From Acidimangrovimonas sp. (lineage in GTDB: Bacteria; Pseudomonadota; Alphaproteobacteria; Rhodobacterales; Rhodobacteraceae), in contig JASBUM010000099.1 in assembly GCA_030147905.1 (NCBI GenBank), positions 1-5,686 on the forward strand: DNA of 5,686 nt, in the 5' to 3' direction. Both the position numbers and the translations under genes were made by a program. How positions within the stretch are numbered: the first letter of the stretch is position 1; the number at the start of each line of letters is the position of its first letter. The notes beneath the pieces are model-generated. The model worked only from the letters and a program-made list of their open reading frames with translations. It was not told where the DNA came from and did not search any database. Below are positions 5,445 to 5,686 of the stretch, one piece after another.

Positions 5445-5465
5445 CCCCGGACCGCCGGTCCGGGG
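5445..5465. terminator. Perfect 9-bp hairpin between the membrane gene and the response regulator
   Basis: CCCCGGACC-GCC-GGTCCGGGG forms a GC-rich stem with a 3-nt loop, 71 bp after the membrane gene stop and 30 bp before the response regulator start. No clean T run follows (only ATCTT), so it may be an imperfect terminator for the upstream gene. Alternatively it may be a structured leader of the response regulator mRNA, close to its ribosome binding site. Confidence 0.5.
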
Positions 5466-5495
5466 ATCTTCGGCATCACGAAGGACGACGCGCCG

Positions 5496-5686
5496 ATGCG
5501 AATTCTGCTGATCGAGGACGATCCCGATACCGCCGCCTACATATGCCGTGGCATGCGCGAGGCCGGCCATGTCTGCGACCACCTGGCGGACGGGCAGGAC
5601 GGATTGTTCCAGGCCACGCGCGAGGAGTATGACGTGATCGTCGCCGACCGGATGCTGCCCGGGCTCGACGGGCTGTCGATGGTGCG
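5496..5686 (+). CDS. Response regulator receiver domain, probably OmpR/PhoB type (3' end missing)
   Basis: Only the first 63 residues are in the window. They read MRILLIEDDPDTAAYICRGM and continue to VADRMLPGLDGLSMV. E7, D8 and D9 form the acidic pocket that binds Mg2+, and D51 is the phosphate acceptor, in the family pattern DRMLPGLDG. A cytoplasmic transcription regulator phosphorylated by a sensor kinase is implied. The DRMLP form and the sequence around it recall OmpR/PhoB winged-helix regulators of the CopR/CusR/QseB kind, but the DNA-binding domain is outside the window, so the subclass and signal cannot be stated. AAGGA (5481-5485) sits about 10 nt before the ATG, slightly far. A sensor histidine kinase is likely to follow. 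Confidence 0.9.
   Translation, partial: MRILLIEDDPDTAAYICRGMREAGHVCDHLADGQDGLFQATREEYDVIVADRMLPGLDGLSMV

Overview
This is a very GC-rich window with strong G/C preference at third codon positions. It carries an FNR-type site and intergenic hairpins of a kind I associate with the Rhodobacterales (Rhodobacter, Paracoccus and Rhodovulum relatives). The most likely source is an alphaproteobacterium of that order. This rests on composition and protein character, not on a database match.

Left half, minus strand (1-1485): two overlapping genes of O2-independent ubiquinone synthesis. ubiT encodes an SCP2-type lipid-binding accessory protein and ubiU a U32-peptidase-like Fe-S protein. ubiU runs off the left edge, and its usual partner ubiV is expected just beyond it.

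Middle (1486-2081): a divergent control region of about 600 bp. It holds a near-perfect FNR box at 1961-1974, with TGCTA extended -10-like elements at exactly equal distances on both sides. Two families of short tandem repeats lie on the ubiT side.

Right of it, plus strand (2082-4339): ubiD, the prenylated-FMN-dependent 3-polyprenyl-4-hydroxybenzoate decarboxylase, overlaps by 4 bp with ubiX, the flavin prenyltransferase that makes the UbiD cofactor. Together the four genes form a compact block for ubiquinone synthesis without oxygen. UbiX makes prFMN, UbiD removes the ring carboxylate, UbiU with UbiV hydroxylates the ring, and UbiT binds or presents the lipid intermediates. The shared FNR box suggests that low oxygen switches on both arms.

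Right end (4340-5686): an intergenic stretch with a paired-hairpin repeat, then an unrecognised integral membrane protein (4696-5373). A short gap follows, holding a 19-bp palindrome and a perfect 9-bp hairpin. The start of an OmpR/PhoB-type response regulator (5496 onward) is cut by the window edge. This part looks functionally separate from the quinone genes.

The most interesting item is the symmetrical bidirectional FNR promoter joining ubiTU(V) to ubiDX. Secondary items are the micro-repeats in the ubiT leader and start region, the UbiU acidic insert, the repeat-bearing UbiD tail, and the palindrome before the response regulator.
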